Assembly (NCBI GenBank): GCA_963989385.1
Contig: OZ022498.1
Location: forward strand, 131,501-195,500
Origin: Ctena decussata
Lineage: Eukaryota > Mollusca > Bivalvia > Lucinida > Lucinidae
Direction: 5' to 3'
Length of the DNA stretch: 64,000 bases
In this document: one piece after another, positions 29,930-40,899 of the stretch
Layout: each line of letters starts with the position of its first letter
Numbering within the stretch: the first letter of the stretch is position 1
Translations under genes and position numbers: made by a program
The notes under the pieces: model-generated
Databases searched by the model: none
Seen by the model: the letters and a program-made list of their open reading frames with translations, nothing else
What the model was told of the DNA's origin: nothing

Positions 29930-30850
29930 ATGGAAAAAAATTCGACCAAAAATTTATGAAAAAGGCTCAAAAATTAATAAGTTCATCTCCACCTTGCTCC
30001 AAACTTGTATGCTATATATAAGGATCCTAGCTTATGCTGTTCTTCAGATATTTTGTTCACAAGCTTGTTCCTATAGTATATGCATACATACAGAGTATAT
30101 AGTGTAAAGGGGCCTGTGATTCAGTCAAATATTCACAAATGTTTTTCAAAACTTGATTAGGTCATCTACCCCAAGCAATGTCTTCCTGCATAAAATCATA
30201 ATCCTAACAGAAGGAGTTCTCGAGATATTTTGTTCACAAGGTTCCATAGACTTACAATGCTCTAAGTCGAAAAAGGGGCATATTCAGTCAAAAATTCACG
30301 ATTTTGTTTAAAAAAGTTAATAAGGTCATCTTCATATTGGGCAACGTCTTCCTGCAAAAAACACAATCCTAGCATCAGGGGCTCTTGAGATATTTTGTTC
30401 ACAAGGTTCCATAGCCTTACAATGCACTAAGTCGAAAAAGGGGCATAACTCTGTCAAAAATTCGTGATTTTTTTTAAAGTTAGTCAGGTCATCTACACCT
30501 TGGGCAATGCCATTCTGCAAAATATTATGATCCTAGCATCAGGGGTTATTGAGGTATTTCGTTCACAAGGTTTCACAGCCTAAGTCCAAAAAGGGGCGTA
30601 ACTCTGGAATACGTGACCGGAGAAAAAAAGAAGAAAAAAATACGGGTTCGCTTAATTTTCATGTACATGCAATATATAAAATTTCAAGATCATAGCATAA
30701 GTGGTTCTTGAGATTCCCAGCTGCCAATAAGCGTCACGGACAGACGGACAGACGGACGGACGAACAGACAGACGGACGGACGTACGGACAGTCCCAAACA
30801 AATATGCCCCCTCAACTTCTCTGAAGCTGAGGGCAAACAAATAAATAAAC
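29930..30850 (+). repeat. Tandem units + (GGAC)n-like tract + hairpin module
   Basis: Four or so diverged units of about 130-170 bp (landmarks GTTCACAAGGTTCCATAG, AAAAAGGGGC, AGGTCATCTAC) lead into a GACGGACGGACGAACAGACA-like tract (30,735-30,790) and a hairpin in which CCCTCA and CTTC pair with GAAG and TGAGGG (30,806-30,834). Confidence 0.75.
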
Positions 30851-31124
30851 AAGGTTTATATGTTTAACAATTCAGGAGTAGAATTGAAGTTGAATGTTAC
30901 TCAGGGCACAGACCATCAAGAACAGATTATAAAAGAGAAAGAAAATCAGAGGGTCATGATGGCCCTGGATCGCTCACCTGATCTATACTGTGCAAATGAA
31001 ATGGTAGATAATATAAGGTGCATTCCCCCTGGTTTGCCTGTTTATCTACATACTAAGATAGAATTAACAAACTTCGTCATGGGTCACAAAAAATCATCTC
31101 TATGTAATATTTAAATTTGTAGAT

Positions 31125-32015
31125 GACAGAAGGAATATTTCCGTGAAATTATTTCAAAAGCTTTCTACCCGCTTAGGGGGAGAAGTGGTTGAAGTTTTTT
31201 TTTCTATTTTATCTCTGACAGACAACTTGTTCAGCAGAGCGGAACAGTTTGAGCAATTTTCGTAGAGAGTTAACCCAGAAACATTGTTGTGAATTATTTC
31301 TAGATCCTTTCACTTGTTTAGGAGAATAAGTCATTTAAAGGTTTTTTCTATTTTTAGCTCTGGCAGCAAACTTATTAAGCGAAGAGAAAACGTTCAAGCA
31401 ATTTTGGTAGAAGGTCATCCAAGGAACATTCCTCTTAAATTATTTTAAAATCCTTTCATCCGTTTAAGAGGAGTTGTCATTTAAAGGTTTATTTTTTCTA
31501 TTTTAGTTATGGCGGCCATATTGTTCAGCAGAGGGGAACCGTTTAAACAATTTTGGCAGATGGTCCCCAAAGAAACATGCCTGTGGAATTATTTCAGAAT
31601 CTTTACTACAGTTTAGGAGAAGAAGTTGTTTAAAGTTTTTTTTTCTATTTTTGGCTCTGGCGGGCATCTTGTTTAGCGGAGCGGAACCGTTTGAGCAATT
31701 TGGCAGAGGGTCTCCCAAGCAACATTCCTGTGGAATTAATTCAAAATCTGTTCCGCAGTTTTGGAGAAGTCGTTTTAAGGTTATTATATTTTTTGCTCTG
31801 GTGGCCATATTGTTGAGTTGAGCGGAACCGTTTGAGCAATTTTGGTAGAGAGTACCCGAACAAACGTTTTGTAAAATTATTTTAAAATCCGTCCAGCAGT
31901 TTTGGAGGATAAGTCGTTTAAAGCAAATTTGACGACGGACACATGGACGGACGACAGACAATGGCAGATCACAATACCTCACCTTGAGCACTTCGTGCAC
32001 TTCGTGCTCAGGTAA
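31125..32015 (+). repeat. Tandem units + GGAC-like tract + hairpin module
   Basis: Five to six units of about 150 bp (TTTAGGAGAAGAAGTCGTTTA and GGAACCGTTTGAGCAATTTT landmarks), then GACGGACACATGGACGGACG (31,934-31,953), then a hairpin with ACCTTGAGCAC pairing GTGCTCAGGT (31,981-32,013). Long ORFs here follow the repeats and are not genes. Confidence 0.75.
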
Positions 32016-32665
32016 GCTAACAATACAAAGGGACATAATTCCATCAAAACTGAAAGTAGGGTTAAGTTTTTTTTTATCTCAGCAATTATTCTGATAATGC
32101 TTTATATTTGCATGTACTTTCATGAGGAACAGACAAGAAGCTGATATGAAACAAGACAATTTGTGGAACTGATTAATGCTCCCCAAAGGTGCCCAATAGT
32201 GGAATGTGAGTGATTTACATGTAAATTTAATGCAATCAAGATAATAGAAACCGGAAAAATAGGTAAGCCGGAATTGCCATTCTTGTGCATATCACATCAT
32301 CTTGACATGCCACACATTCCTATGAAATTTCGTTTAGATATCCAAAATGCTTTAAGAGCAACAAGCTGAATGGGAAATTTATGCAACTGCAGATAATATA
32401 AGAAGTAGGTAATCCAAAGTTATTGTCCTCGGTCGCGACATACTACCACAATGAGATACACATTACTATTAAGTTTGCTTTAAATATTCCCACTGGTTAT
32501 TGAGTTACAAAATAAACACAGAGTGTAACAAGAGCACCACAAGCTGGGCAATATACGCCCGTTTCTGAGTGAATTTAGGCCCCAGTCAGTACGTTTGGCA
32601 GATCTATAGCCCTGATAATCAGCCACAAACAGGTACTATTGTGTACACAGGAACAGTCTGTAAAT
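32016..32665. other. AT-rich sequence, nothing recognised
   Basis: Short diverged stretches (for example around 32,280-32,520) look like further degenerate repeat units. I see no domain, RNA gene or clear TIR. Confidence 0.35.
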
Positions 32666-33325
32666 ACTATAGGTCGTTTGCGAAAAAGTGGAGGGCAAAA
32701 AATCGATTTAATTTCTTTACTACTGAATAAATTTTCATGAAACTTTGCAGACCATAATCTATTACCCATACAAACTCATGCAAGGAACTCAGATTTCTTT
32801 GACAGTTAAATAAAAAATTGTCAGATCAACTGCATGTTAAAATCTGTCCCTAATCTTTGAAGCTTAACGCTTGGTTAGTGCAGCTTTTGGAACAGCCAGT
32901 GTGTACAGACTATATCCCTTATATGGACCTTTACTTATATATAGGAGAAACACATAAGAAAATCATTTTCAAATGAATGGCTTTTCTTTAAAGCCTCTTG
33001 CTTATCCAGTAGTGAGTGAACACATTTCAGACCACATGGTAATTTGTGAATGAGTAATAGTATTAGTACAGTAACTATAGAACAAAAATGGCTGTTGTAC
33101 CATTATGGTTACGTCCCGTGTAAGGATTGCATAAAACTGAGAAGAAAAATGGTAATGATTAATAGGGTAAGTTTCTATTCAAAGGTAAAAAAAATCTACA
33201 TTTCCTAGCATGAGTTCGTATAGGTAACATATTATGGTATGCAAGTTTCATGAAAATCTATTCAGTATTAAAGAAATTATATCGAAATTTGGCCTCCAAT
33301 TTTTCGCAAACGACCCATAACTCCA
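32666..33325. mobile_element. Foldback-like element with arms of about 150 bp
   Basis: GGTCGTTTGCGAAAAA near 32,670 and its complement TTTTTCGCAAACGACC near 33,305-33,320 begin long inverted arms. They remain alignable for roughly 150 bp (shared ATTTTCATGAAACTT, ACCATAATNTNTTACC and ACTCATGC) at about 75-85% identity. There is no ORF. Confidence 0.7.
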
Positions 33326-33511
33326 AAATTAAGTAAGGGAAAACAATCCTTCCCATACTCAACACACAGTGTCAAGTTAATGCACATTGCCATAAAATGT
33401 CATTAAGATATTAAAAACAAATACCTAGTAATGGCACGCACGAAAGTAGTCTAGGAAATAATAAAGGGGATGCAAGTATGAAAGTAATAGGGAGCAACCA
33501 TTCTTTTAGGA

Positions 33512-33790
33512 CACACAACGTTTAGCTTTGGGCGGATTCTTGCTGCATCAAACATCTCTTTCATGTTGCCCTTGTCTGTCGCTTTTCTCGAGACACAGGG
33601 GTTGAAGTCGCTCGATGGGGGACGCCTGCGCTCGCGAGTTAATACGTAGGCGTCTCTTACCTGATGTCTGCAGCTATTGTGTCCCGTGGTATGCAACAGT
33701 AAGTGTGGCTCGGAGGGGGATACTCGTTGCCTGCCGAGACCTGCGTCTGTCGCACTAAAATTGGTATGGATACGTTTATATTAGAACCAC
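33512..33790. repeat. Unclassified dispersed repeat, copy 2 of 3 (partial)
   Basis: Shares TTCTTGCTGCATC, GATGGGGGACGCCTGCGCTC, CGTAGGCGTCTCTTACCTGA and the end GGTATGGATACGTTTATATT with the copy just downstream. It lacks the AACTTTTGGGG section. Confidence 0.65.
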
Positions 33791-33904
33791 TGTGCCGGTA
33801 TCGCTGCTTGTGGACAATTTGTCTCCGAGAATATCATCAACCCAATTAATCAGTGTTTCAGTGTTGATTCTGGTTCTCTGGCATTGGGGTCACTACTTAA
33901 ATAC

Positions 33905-34360
33905 TTATCTAAAGTAACCTTATTCCATTTGATGTATATCTGATAAAATTTCTGAATTATTCTGTAACTAAGACAAACTTGGCATAGCGACAAGTATCTT
34001 AGCTGAGTTTGCCTTCCATTCTTTCGAGCTGTTTTAGCTTTTTGCGGGTTCTTGCTGCATCGAACATCTCTTTCCTGATGCCCTTATCTGTCGCTTTTCT
34101 CGACACACAGGGGTTGAGGTGGCTCGATGGGGGACGCCTGCGCGCGCGTTAACGCGTAGGTGTCTCTTACCTGATTCTGCAGCTAATGTGTTCCGCGGTA
34201 TGCGACAGTAAGTGTGGCTCGGAGAAGGATGCTCGTTGCCTGCCGAGACCTGCCCACCATCTCTTTCCTTTTAAACTTTTGGGGCTTAGCAACACTGATG
34301 AAGTTAAATACAGAAACGCGCGTCTGTCGCACTAAAATTGGTATGGATACGTTTATATTT
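33905..34360. repeat. Unclassified dispersed repeat, copy 3 of 3
   Basis: Full-length counterpart of 4,050-4,505, including the flanking AACCTTATTCNATTTNATGT block. It lies about 115 bp after copy 2 in the same orientation. Confidence 0.65.
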
Positions 34361-34539
34361 CAACCTCGTCTACATTACTATAAAGTTTCATCAAGAAATT
34401 TCAGACATTAGGGCCCTCACAAGAAGAACCTTATAAACTAATCATAGAATGTAACTCCAAAAATAAGGAAGGGTAAGCAATCATTCTTTTATAAGAAGTA
34501 CTGTCTTAACCTACAAAAATGCTATAAAGGTTTGTCAAA

Positions 34540-35295
34540 ATGTTCTATATGGTTAAATACTATGGTCGATGAAAATTATTGTAGGGCCGACGTAAGATCA
34601 CTGCGACCTAATTCCACTCCAAATTTATTTCATTTCAAAAATTCTGAAAACCAAGGTCCTATAAATGCTTCGTGCAAAATTTCAGCCAAATATACCAAGT
34701 GGTTCTGGAGAAAATGTTGATTTTATTCGTTTTGCTATTTTAAGTGATGCGGCCACTTTTCAATTCTCGGTTGAGTTAGCTGAATTTTATTATTCCGAAG
34801 CCCTGCAGTCTGATCATGCCACATGTGAAATTTGAGAACCATAGGTGCAGCGGTTTTTAGAGAATAAGTCATTTGAACAGACTTAAATACTAGGGTCGAC
34901 GTAAATTATGTTAGAGTCGACGTAAGGTCACTGTGACTTAATTCCGCTACAGATTTTTTTCATTTAATAATTCTGGAAACCATGGTCCTATAAATGCTTC
35001 ATACAAAATTTCAGCCAAATACACCAGGAGGTTCTGGAGAAAAAGTTGATTTTATTGGTTTTGCTATTTTTAGTAACAGATGCCATCTTAAATTCTCGAC
35101 CAGGCTGAATTTTACCATTCTCAAGCGCTACAGATCATGCTGCATGTGAAGTTGCAGAACCATGGATGCAGTGGTTTGTGAGAAAAAGTATTTTGAATGC
35201 ACTTGAATGCTAGGGTCGGCGTTAATTGTGAACTGATGGATGGATGGGCGGACAACCGGACGTCTGTAACACACCTTGCTAAAGCAGGTGTGACA
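34540..35295 (+). repeat. Tandem units + GGAC-like tract + hairpin module
   Basis: Two units of about 340 bp (landmarks GGTCCTATAAATGCTTC, AAAATTTCAGCCAAATA, GGTTCTGGAGAAAA, TAGGGTCGACGTAAATTATG), then GATGGATGGATGGGCGGACA and a hairpin CACACCTTGCT/AGCAGGTGTG (35,270-35,292). A diverged relative lies at about 44,040-44,260. Confidence 0.75.
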
Positions 35296-35500
35296 AAACA
35301 ACCTAAGTAAAGGGCTGTAACTCCGCCAAAAATCATTGGAGCGTAACCTCGAAATGATGTGCCCTGGCTCACCTCATGGTCTTACTATATACTAACTTTC
35401 AGCTTGATCGGATGTAAACTGTCGGAGTTATTTGGAAACAAAGAGTTAACGGATGGACGGACGGACAGATGGACGGACGCCAGCACCATAACATAATACA
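35296..35500 (+). repeat. Short module with GGAC-like tract
   Basis: A single unit followed by GGATGGACGGACGGACAGAT (35,451-35,470) and further GGACG repeats. The unit begins CTGTAACTCCGCCAAAAATC, similar to the start of other units in this cluster. Confidence 0.55.
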
Positions 35501-36165
35501 GCCTGTTTTTCAAATGAGCGCATAAAAACAGCAAGAACAGATAACTGGAGAAATAACCTCTGTATTTAAAGAAATGCACAATTGCATCACCAACACCAAA
35601 ATATATTACATATCAGACACTATCAGTATGTAAACCAGTGGACCAATGGTCCTGCAGCTCACCTGAGACATTACTGTCAACAGACACAATTTTCGTTAAC
35701 CTCATTTGTTATAATTTTTAAACCGCTGGTTTTAGAGGAGTGCATATTAAAATTTTAAAATTAAACATAATTTACAAATATCATATCTGGGCTAAAAGAT
35801 TTCCACGAAATCCAATGTTTAAGCATTTTCCCATATAAAAGCATAAAAAACCAAAGATGACCTCACCATGAATTAGGTCAAGGTCAATGCAGGGTTATCA
35901 TTTGAAAAAAAATGTAGGGAAAAGTCCCTCATGCTGCACAAAAAGTTTCAAGGTACTCGGCATTTTGTTTCTCGAGAAGAAGATTAAACTGTTTTTACCA
36001 TATATGGGCACGGAGGCCACTTGGTCATGTAAACTTAGCCCAATAAGTTCTTAACAAAGCCATATTCACCAGCATTATTCTCAAACCATTCTTGATTGAA
36101 CATAGTAAATCCCTATCCTTTTAGGGCCCTTTCCATGTACATGCATCATATGATAAAACACTTAC
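35501..36165. other. Intron-like spacer
   Basis: Repeat-like fragments (CAAGGTCAATGCAGGG and similar) without an array. It directly follows, on the minus strand, the exon-like segment at 36,166-36,264. Confidence 0.35.
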
Positions 36166-36264
36166 TGTTTTAGATCCTGAGGCTACTGTTGTTTCTTTTG
36201 GAGCAGTGTCTTTGTCTACAGTTGTCTTTGCCAAACTCAAGGTATTAACTCGTTTTCTTGGAAC
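36166..36264 (-). CDS. Candidate coding exon (Z) of an unidentified lysine-rich protein
   Basis: Ninety-nine bases bounded on the minus strand by ATATTTAG and GTAAGTG, open in the only frame that gives phase 0 at both ends. It reads V-P-R-K-R-V-N-T-L-S-L-A-K-T-T-V-D-K and ends G-S-K-T. The composition (K, T, S, P rich) matches the other candidate exons at 37.8, 40.6 and 42.8 kb. No family recognised. Confidence 0.55.
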
Positions 36265-36879
36265 CTAAATATCAGAACAAAGTCTCAGTATAAACAAGGG
36301 CTGCACCGATTAACCGTTATATCGATTAATTGGTCGATAGACAAAGAGAAAACGATTATCGATAAAGCAAAACTGCTAATCGGTTATTTGACTCACTTTT
36401 TTTCAAGAAGAGAAATCTCTTCATTTTTGCCGTTTTTCGATGCCTGTGTTTTTGTTTTCTTTTTACCGGAAGTTGTCGAAAATCCCGTAAAAACTACTGC
36501 CTAAATAGTTGGGTCGAATAATCAGAAAAACATTCGATATGAACGAATGAAGTTTGGACATCCAGTCTGCATTGGTAAACTCTTTATTTCAACCACATTC
36601 CCTTAATTCTTCAATTAGAATTAATTTTTTCTACTATCCCAAGGTTAGTCATTTTTCTGACGCACAAAAAGCAAAGGTCTGGTCTGTCGCGGTGATGAGT
36701 ATTTTCAAAGTTTAAAGAGTTTGACAAGTGAATGATACCGCCTTCGTTACATGCATTAGGCTGTCACACAATACAAATATGGCTGACACGTTAATTGATA
36801 ATAAAAGGCATTTCAGGGGCCAAAAATCACCAAAATGTAACCATGTGCTAATGGTGTTTGCGTGCTAATTTGGTCAAAT
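36265..36879. other. Intron-like spacer with a hAT-like terminus motif
   Basis: GGGCTGCACCGATTAACCG (near 36,300) followed by repeated CGATTA/ATCGAT motifs resembles ends of non-autonomous hAT elements known from fish and invertebrates. I see no matching inverted end, so it is at best a fragment. Confidence 0.35.
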
Positions 36880-37610
36880 TCCAGTAATTGATTCATGAGA
36901 TAGAGTGTACACAAGGCTCATTTTGAGAGTCTTTATAATGAAGTGACCTTAAAAATGAGGTGAAGGCCACCAACATCTAATCACTTCCAGTTTGTACTGC
37001 CCTAATTATGCATCTGTTCTAGTTTGGGCAATCTTCAGCCATTGGTTAAAGAAAGAATGTGAACACAATCTTTTTACTGCCTTTTGTTGTAGTGTCCTTG
37101 AAATTGAGGTCAAGGTCACCAAAATCAAACCAATTCTTTGCCCTGTCATAATAATGTATCTGTGCTAGTTTGATCAATTTCAAATCATTGGTTAAAGAGA
37201 TATTGTGCACACAAGTTTTACTGCCTTTCATTGTAGTGACCTTGAAAATGTGGTCAATGTCATCAAAATCTAATCACTTCTTTGTCCTGTCTAATGATGT
37301 ATCTGTGCTAAAAACACAAATTGGTTAAAGTGATATTGTGCACACAAGCTTTTTACTGTGCCTTTGGCAATTTTTCAAAGGGCAAAAACCCTAAGAGAAT
37401 TAACCCCTAGCCCTTATTTTTTCTTATGTAGGTACACCTGATTAATACCAATGTATCTGCAAAAAATAATGAATATCCATCACTGCGTTTTTAAGATATT
37501 AGGGAAAAACCAAAGTGTTACGGGCGGATGGACACACGGACGGACTTACGGACGGAAAGACAGACGGGCAACGTGAAAACAGTATACCCCAAAGTTTGCA
37601 GGGGGTATAA
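36880..37610 (+). repeat. Tandem units + GGAC-like tract + hairpin module
   Basis: Four units of about 110-120 bp (ATTGGTTAAAG, ACTGCCTTTNNTTGTAGTG, GGTCAAGGTCACCAAAATC), then GGCGGATGGACACACGGACG (near 37,523) and a hairpin TATACCCC/GGGGGTATA (37,583-37,609). Confidence 0.75.
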
Positions 37611-37746
37611 CTATTGAAGGTTTAATATTTGTTCAGTATTCATTTGTGTTGTTAAAAAGAACGCTAATCTCAGAATTCAACATTACATACATTCAATTCT
37701 ATAAGACAAAAAAACTTTTACAGTAGATTTAAACAAATGAGCACAC

Positions 37747-37800
37747 ACGGAAAGAACTTATAGTTTCTGGTCTTGCTGATGTCATTTCTATTCCAGCTGT
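37747..37800 (-). CDS. Candidate coding exon (W), weak
   Basis: Fifty-four bases reading T-A-G-I-E-M-T-S-A-R-P-E-T-I-S-S-F-R, phase 0 at both ends if an acceptor after CGAAG and a GTGTGC donor are used. A stronger acceptor CTTTCAG lies five bases earlier but puts the frame out of phase with its neighbours. Low confidence. Confidence 0.3.
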
Positions 37801-37805
37801 CTTCG

Positions 37806-38540
37806 CTGAAAGAATAGAGCTTTTGCTTGTTTCTTAGGACACTGAATGTAAAGGGAAAATTAACAGTGTCTGTCTTATACTGAAAAGCTATTTACTTATA
37901 TTTTTTTCAGTTTGTTCTGATAGCCCAAGGAGTTGACAAGTATGTTAAGCTTATACTTGGTGACAAAGCTGTATCATATCTTGCTAGTGTGATAACATTT
38001 CCGCACATGCTTTTACATGTGCACACACTGGGCATTTCTGAGAGATATGATTACACGCCCACGTACTTTTTATTTGTTTATCACTTTGTTTATTTGTTTG
38101 CAAAAGCTGATTAGACTGCAAGACTTTCATGTCTCATTTGCAAAGCTTCTTCATCCTTCTGTGATCTGATGTGTTCACAATTTGCTTCTGACTGCTTTTA
38201 TACTTAATCATTCTTTGAAATGTGCGCATATTAGAATGAACGTTTACTTCATGTTTCTGCTGTCATTTTATAAAGCTTAAGCAAACAGTGCACTAACTGG
38301 GCCACATACGGTACTTGTATTTCATGTTTTAAATTATACATAATTAAATGTACCAAAATACTATGTACTGCCAAGAAGAAAAAATGTTTTTTTTTTCTAC
38401 ATGGCAGTATGGTATTAAGTTTTAGTCCTGTAACTATTCTTCGTTGGTATACAGTGGAACACACATGTACAAGCCAGTAGCTGACAAGAAAAGGTTTCAT
38501 TCATAGAAGAGTTAGAACTTATTTATCGCATAAACTTGTC
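37806..38540. other. AT-rich intron-like spacer
   Basis: No gene, array or TIR seen. The segment 38,140-38,500 has only short chance ORFs. Confidence 0.35.
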
Positions 38541-38800
38541 TATTAGGTGGCAGCATGGCTGCTAAAGAAGGGCCGTAGTTAGTCAAGTGCGACTCAGATA
38601 TGGTGCAGAAGGTCGGGGCGTTCGAATCCAGGCTGGGGCAGCCGACGACTGGAAAACACGTTTTCAAATCAGAGAAGGAAAATGCAGTGAAAGGAGAGCG
38701 ATGGGCTCTCCCTTCCATAAGCTGTGTCCACGACACTGTGGGCCTCTAACCCCCACTGAACCTACGGTCGCTAGGCTATTGAAACCTTGACCTTTTTAGG
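38541..38800 (+). mobile_element. tRNA-derived SINE-like element
   Basis: A head GGCCGTAGTTAGTCAAGTGC leads to a B-box-like GCGTTCGAATCC (38,618-38,629) and a GGGGC closing motif as in tRNA-derived SINEs. The tail (CCTACGGTCGCTAGGCTAT...GAAACCTTGACC) is shared with about 18,700-18,800, showing it is dispersed. The A-box is poor, so promoter activity is doubtful. Confidence 0.5.
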
Positions 38801-39179
38801 GTTGCTTGAGGTGGCAATGAGAGGAATACATTCCTGATACGCTCCTGACAAAAGTGTGACAGTCTGTACATGGATATATTTTTGATAAAATTCCTCCAAT
38901 AGTGCCACAAGAGGTATGCAATACAGACCAAGAAAATTGGGGGAACCGATGGATGCTCCCAGAAGGGGTGCAATAGGGGCGCGGATTATGGTTATTGCAC
39001 TTTGCATTTCCTCTTACTGCCCTCTATTTAATAGTTACGTGATATGCTCGCTTTAATACTTGAGAGATGTGCTCAGTACAAGCAGAAACATGAGAAAAAC
39101 AAAGAAAACAAGCAAATTCGACGAATTTATGTCCCCCGCCTTGGAAACTAGGTCTCCACTGTATATACACTTAAGTGTT

Positions 39180-40048
39180 TGAGCTGGAAAAGCGGCTAAG
39201 TTAAAAATGTGAAAAAAGTAATAAAAAAAAATAATGTGAGGATTATATCAAGACCACATGCATATCTTCAGACATGATCAAAACGCCTGTGAAGTTTCAA
39301 AGGAATTGGCATAAAACTGTAGGAGGAGTTGCACACACAAGGTACCAACTATCTATTCACTTTGATAGTAAAAATGTATGAAAAATGGCTAAGTTCAATT
39401 TACGAAAAAAGTAATAAAAAATAATCTCAGGATTATATCCAAACCACATGCATATCTTCAGACAATGATCAAAACACCTGTGAAGTTTCAAAGGAATCGG
39501 CATAAAACTGTATGAGGAGTTGCGCACACAAGGTACCCACTGTCTAGTCACTATGATAGTAAAAACGCCTAAAAATTACGAAGTTCAACTTGTGGAAAAA
39601 GTGACAAAAAAAAATCTCAGGATTATATCCAAACCACATGCGTATTTTCAGACCATGACCAAAACATCTGCTAAGTTTCAAAGGCATCGGCATAAAACTG
39701 TATGAGGAGTTGTGCACACAAGGTACCTACTATCTAGTCACTTTGATAGTAAAAATGCCTAAAAAATTACTAAGTTCAACTTGTGGAAAAAGTGACAAAA
39801 AATAATCTCAGGATTATATCCAAACCACATGCGTATCTTCAGACCATGACAAAAACATCTGTAAAGTTTCGAAAGAATCGGCATAAAACTGTAGGAGGAG
39901 TTGCGCACACAAGGTACCTACTACATTAGGGGGACGGAAGGACGGAAATAAGGACGGAAGGACGGATGGACGGACGGACGGACGGACGGAAGGACGGAAT
40001 GCCGAAAACTATGTCCCTCCGCTTTTCTTCGAAAAGGCGGGGGACAAT
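39180..40048 (+). repeat. Tandem units + (GGAC)n tract + hairpin module
   Basis: Four units of about 190 bp (AGGATTATATCCAAACCACA, GAAGTTTCAAAGGAATCGGC, AGGAGTTGCGCACACAAGGT) run into the cleanest GGAC tract of the window (39,931-39,998), then a hairpin in which GTCCC..CCGCTTTTCTTC folds on GAAAAGGCGGGGGAC (40,013-40,045). Confidence 0.8.
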
Positions 40049-40255
40049 TAACTCCAAATCTAGTTTGTAGTTCTTGTGCACTGACTTGCGTCTCATTGTC
40101 CTCACCAACGTGTGAAATTTCATTAAGTTGCAACTAGTACTTTTCGGAGATACGCTCCGGACAAAAGTGTGACGGACAGAGAGATAGATGGACAGATGAG
40201 CGGTCAAACTAGCAATTTTATGCTGCTCTCCTTTCGAGGAGTATAACAAATCAAA
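40049..40255 (+). repeat. Short module with GGAC-like tract and hairpin
   Basis: One unit (AAATTTCATTAAGTTGCAAC, TACGCTCCGGACAAAAGTGT), a weak GACGGACAGAGAGATAGATG tract (40,171-40,190) and a hairpin CTCCTTTCGAGGAG (about 40,232-40,245). Confidence 0.55.
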
Positions 40256-40580
40256 GGTGGTTGCCATAGATGATAGTCGTCAATGAAACAGTGCTCAAGG
40301 TAAGAAGGAGTTACAGGGATACTCTAAGGATAATTGCTGGGATGGGTCTAATGAGGGGTCACACCAGATGTTTTTTATACAAAAATATGGAAAATTATCT
40401 CCGAATAATCTTCATAATCCCACCTTATCTGGAGCTCTGGTGTACCATTTTCATTTATACATAACTAGATCCAGCAGGAACAACACCCTAAGGAGGAGTT
40501 GAGATTAGGAGAAAATGTTCACAAATGTATGGATGGCAACTGGCTCAGAAATATAAAGGTGATAATTTATCAGATCTTAC

Positions 40581-40637
40581 CTGAAGTGCTGATACGGCTT
40601 TACTTTTTCTTCTGACTGTTAGCGGAGGATTCTGTAT
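40581..40637 (-). CDS. Candidate coding exon (Y) of the same lysine-rich protein
   Basis: Fifty-seven bases between AATTTGTAG and CAG|GTAAGATC, both strong splice consensus on the minus strand. Open only in frame 0, reading I-Q-N-P-P-L-T-V-R-R-K-S-K-A-V-S-A-L-Q. It sits between repeat modules and contains no repeat landmarks. Confidence 0.6.
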
Positions 40638-40899
40638 CTACAAATTGACAACAGAAGAAGACTACAGAAACTGTTGTCCAATTTCTCAAGTATTACCACA
40701 ACAATGAAACGAAGATGATGCCTTGATAGATAAAACACAGATTAACATACATTTAACAACATTTCATTTATATTCAGAGTGGTAGGATGGTAATGAAAGA
40801 ATAAATGAAACAGAATCTCACTTACACAGAGAACAATTCCGCAATAGGTGGGATTTGAACCTTTTACCATTACAACAGTAAGCCATTACATTACAAGCA

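Noticed and set aside
31503..32036. 177-codon minus-strand ORF
   Set aside because: It spans the tandem units and the GGAC-like tract; the protein is a translated repeat.
36300..36400. Complete hAT element
   Set aside because: Only one terminus-like motif; no inverted partner or 8-bp duplication found.
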